Shown: positions 61,944 to 64,000 of the stretch, one piece after another
How the letters are laid out: the number at the start of each line of letters is the position of its first letter
Position numbering within the stretch: position 1 is the first letter of the stretch
DNA from: an uncultured Neomegalonema sp.
GTDB lineage: Bacteria; Pseudomonadota; Alphaproteobacteria; Rhodobacterales; Rhodobacteraceae
Length of the DNA stretch: 64,000 nt
Direction of reading: 5' to 3'
NCBI GenBank assembly: GCA_937911325.1
Contig: CALDSD010000091.1
Location: forward strand, 1 to 64,000
The notes under the pieces: model-generated
The model's input: the letters and a program-made list of their open reading frames with translations, nothing else
Told to the model about the DNA's origin: nothing
The model's database searches: none
Made by a program: the position numbers and the translations under genes

Positions 61944-63461
61944 ATGTCAGCTCGCCGCGCCCGCCGAGAACGGACAAACCCGTCCTCTTCTCGCTCGTTC
62001 GAACCAATGCGGCGCGCATATGCGCCGATCGACGTGCTGTCCGAAGAGGAAGAGGCGCGGATCCATGCGCTCTCCTTGCGGGTGCTGGAGAAAATCGGCC
62101 TCAAGTTCCTGTCGACCGAAACCTGGCCCATCCTCGAGGCTGCCGGGTGCGCGGTCGATCGGGAAAGCGGCGTCGTTCTGTTTCCGCCGGAGGTCGTCGA
62201 ACACTATCTTTCGCTGGCGCCGCGGCGCTTCACGCTGAAGGCGCGCAACCCAGACAACGATCTGAAGCTTGGCGGAGACGAGATCCACTACGGCTCCGCG
62301 TCATCGGCGCCGAATGTTCTCGACCGCGAACGGGGCCGCCGCCCGGGCACGCAGGCCGACTTCGAAGCGCTGGTAAAGCTCAACCAGGCGCTGCCGACAT
62401 GCGGGTTCCACTCGGGCCACCCGGTTGAGCCGATCGACACCCCCGCGAATACGCGACACCTGACGTCGATGCGAAGCTGGCAGACGCTGTCGGACAAGGT
62501 GACCCGCGTCTATTCGATCGGACGGATACGCGCGCGCGACTCCATCGAGATGACGAAGATCGCGCATGGGATCGACGACGACGAGATGAAGGCGGCTCCC
62601 CGGCTGCACGCGTCGATCAATGTCAACTCGCCGCTGGTCGTCGACGCGCCGCTGATCGAAGGGGCGATGGAGATGGGCGCGGCCGGGCAGGCGTCTGTGA
62701 TCTCGCCGGTCGCCTTCGCAGGCGCCATGTCGCCCATCACGCTGTCGGGCAGCGTCATCCAGTGCAACGCGGAGTGCATCGGGACGATCGCGTTTCTACA
62801 GATGGCGAACCCTGGCGCGCCCTGTTTCTACGGAGTGTTGACGACGCCGGTGGACATGAAGTCCGGCGCGCCGGCGATGGGCGTGCCGGAAACGGTCACC
62901 GGCACGCTCGCCAACGGTCAGATGGCCCGCCGCTATGGACTGCCGCAGCGTGTGATGCTGGGCTCGACGTCGAACGCGCCGGATGCGCAAGGGGCTTGGG
63001 AAACGATGTTCTCCCTCTGGGCGGCGCAGCTGGGCGGCGCTCATCTGGTCTATCACGCACATGGCTGGATGGAGGGCGGTCTGACCACCGGTTTCGAGAA
63101 GACCGTGCTCGACTCCGAGATGATCGGCATGATGGGGGCGTTGCGGGGCGGTATCGACCTGTCGGATGCGGAAGAGGCGATCGACGCCATCACCGAGGTC
63201 GGCGCCGGAGGGCATTTCCTGGGCGCGGCTCATACGCTCTCTCGCTACGAGACCGCCTTTCATGCTCCGATCCTGTCCGACTGGCGCCCCTACGAGTTCT
63301 GGCATGCGGACGGCGCGCCTGACGCTGCGGAGCGGGCGACGGCGAAGTGGAAAGAGATCCTCGAGACCTATGAGGCGCCGCCGATCGATCCCGGCGTGGC
63401 GGAGGCGCTCGACGACTATATCGCCCGCCGCAGCCGAGAGATCGGCGATGACGAGATCTAA
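61944..63461 (+). CDS. MttB-family trimethylamine/quaternary amine methyltransferase (non-pyrrolysine)
   Basis: The 505-residue protein matches MttB-family corrinoid-dependent methyltransferases: YAPIDVLSEEEEARIHALSL, EKIGLKFLSTETWPILEAAG, DFEALVKLNQALPTCGFHSG and IDLSDAEEAIDAITEVGAGG near the end. No in-frame amber codon is present where pyrrolysine would be, so it resembles the MtgB/MtxB type that demethylates quaternary amines such as glycine betaine. No corrinoid protein is next to it within the window. ATG 61944 follows a short leader of 108 bases shared with the LysR gene. Confidence 0.88.
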   Translation: MSARRARRERTNPSSSRSFEPMRRAYAPIDVLSEEEEARIHALSLRVLEKIGLKFLSTETWPILEAAGCAVDRESGVVLFPPEVVEHYLSLAPRRFTLKARNPDNDLKLGGDEIHYGSASSAPNVLDRERGRRPGTQADFEALVKLNQALPTCGFHSGHPVEPIDTPANTRHLTSMRSWQTLSDKVTRVYSIGRIRARDSIEMTKIAHGIDDDEMKAAPRLHASINVNSPLVVDAPLIEGAMEMGAAGQASVISPVAFAGAMSPITLSGSVIQCNAECIGTIAFLQMANPGAPCFYGVLTTPVDMKSGAPAMGVPETVTGTLANGQMARRYGLPQRVMLGSTSNAPDAQGAWETMFSLWAAQLGGAHLVYHAHGWMEGGLTTGFEKTVLDSEMIGMMGALRGGIDLSDAEEAIDAITEVGAGGHFLGAAHTLSRYETAFHAPILSDWRPYEFWHADGAPDAAERATAKWKEILETYEAPPIDPGVAEALDDYIARRSREIGDDEI

Positions 63462-63491
63462 AGCGCGCAAGGTTGAAACAGGGGATCGAAC

Positions 63492-64000
63492 ATGAAGGCG
63501 CTGATCGTTTACGCGCATCCCGAGCCAAAGTCGTTCAACGCTGCGCTCAAGGATCGCGCGATGGCGACGCTCAATGAGCTTGGATGGCGGGTCGAGGTCT
63601 CCGATCTTTACGAGCAGGGCTTCAAAGCGACCGCTGATGGCGAAGACTTCACGGCGCGGGCGGACGCTGACTACCTCAAATACGCTTTCGAGCAGACCAA
63701 CGCCGCCAAGACGGGCGACGGTTTCGCACCCGATGTCGCCGCCGAGATCGCCAAGCTCGAAGCGGCCGAACTTCTGATCCTGCAATTTCCGATGTGGTGG
63801 TTTGGTTTTCCGGCGATCCTGAAAGGTTGGGTCGACCGGGTCTTCGCGGCAGGCGTGATCTATGGCGGCGACGTTGGGATGTTCAGTCGTGGCCGTTTCA
63901 AAGGCCGCAGGGCGATGCTCTCCTTCACCACCGGAGGCGCGCCAGAGACCTACGGCCCAGCCGGTCTCTACGGTGCGGCCGAAGTGGTCCTCTGGCCGAT
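63492..64000 (+). CDS. NAD(P)H oxidoreductase, NQO1/flavodoxin-like (partial)
   Basis: Reading from ATG 63492 gives 169 codons to the window end without a stop. The sequence MKALIVYAHPEPKSFNAAL, EAAELLILQFPMWWFGFPAI and FTTGGAPETYGPAGLYG is that of the NQO1/KefF-type flavoprotein family, which reduces quinones. It follows mttB after 30 bases, probably in one operon. The C-terminus lies beyond the window. Confidence 0.9.
   Translation, partial: MKALIVYAHPEPKSFNAALKDRAMATLNELGWRVEVSDLYEQGFKATADGEDFTARADADYLKYAFEQTNAAKTGDGFAPDVAAEIAKLEAAELLILQFPMWWFGFPAILKGWVDRVFAAGVIYGGDVGMFSRGRFKGRRAMLSFTTGGAPETYGPAGLYGAAEVVLWP

Noticed and set aside
61944-63461. Pyrrolysine-containing MttB
   Set aside because: The frame has no internal amber codon; the family here is the non-pyrrolysine branch.

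Overview
The window is high-GC, densely packed chromosomal DNA from an alphaproteobacterium. Lineage evidence: a divK-pleD pair with a DUF3572 gene beside it (Caulobacter-like synteny), a dnaG-rpoD pair without rpsU, a CarD/CdnL-type regulator, a DUF1127 protein, FdxA, LipB, an aa3-type CtaD, and what looks like the alphaproteobacterial ybhL leader RNA. I infer an aerobic, prosthecate-type relative (Caulobacterales/Maricaulales/Parvularculales-like). I cannot fix the genus. No insertion sequence, prophage, CRISPR array or rRNA was seen. Two tRNA genes are present (Leu-GAG, Tyr-GUA).

Layout. 1-9.2 kb: cobS, carD, a terminator-bounded possible small RNA, fdxA, an S4 protein coupled to a Suv3-like helicase, a TPR protein, an SCP2 protein with an alpha/beta hydrolase, a HisN-type phosphatase and an XRE regulator. 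9.4-17.7 kb: typA, a tail-anchored unknown, a quinone reductase-like protein, a PilZ-like/methyltransferase fusion facing a membrane histidine kinase, and a FadL-type porin. 17.7-24.7 kb: a LysR/DUF1127 divergent pair, thpR, a TesA-like esterase divergent from a YbbA/YbbP-type ABC transporter, a Bax-inhibitor-1 gene behind a structured leader, and rpmG. 24.8-30.1 kb: MFS, Nudix and DUF983 genes, then an EF-hand protein, an ECF sigma factor, a probable anti-sigma factor and a CpxP/CnrX-like periplasmic sensor. 30.1-39.9 kb: pleD, divK, DUF3572, dnaG, rpoD, GNAT, cupin, DUF1330, an OmpA-family protein, tRNA-Leu and lipB.

40-50 kb: ctaD with a DUF2244 gene, mgtE, and then a one-direction maturation cluster for a molybdenum hydroxylase of the CO-dehydrogenase type: coxG, a MoxR/CoxD ATPase, a TerB-like protein, a CoxE VWA protein, an XdhC/CoxF protein, and a two-domain molybdopterin-binding/MobA-like protein. 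No catalytic coxL/M/S genes are in the window. 50-54.5 kb: a compact gspL-gspM-gspC/N set without the rest of a type II secretion system, a SIMPL lipoprotein and a DUF4239 membrane protein. 54.5-64 kb: metY with a CoA-binding protein, an LhgO-like oxidase, a YHS protein, rlmB, tRNA-Tyr followed by a hairpin cluster and a probable gene remnant, an HdeA-like protein, and a LysR regulator divergent from a non-pyrrolysine MttB-family methyltransferase and an NQO1-like reductase cut by the window end.

The likeliest less-described systems are the PilZ-methyltransferase/kinase pair (possibly a Phc-like fatty-acid-ester signal), the EF-hand/ECF/anti-sigma/CpxP-like stress circuit, and the cox-type maturation operon with an embedded TerB-like gene and a strongly folded leader. 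Coordinates of starts were adjusted to ribosome binding sites and family N-termini where the longest reading frame looked too long.
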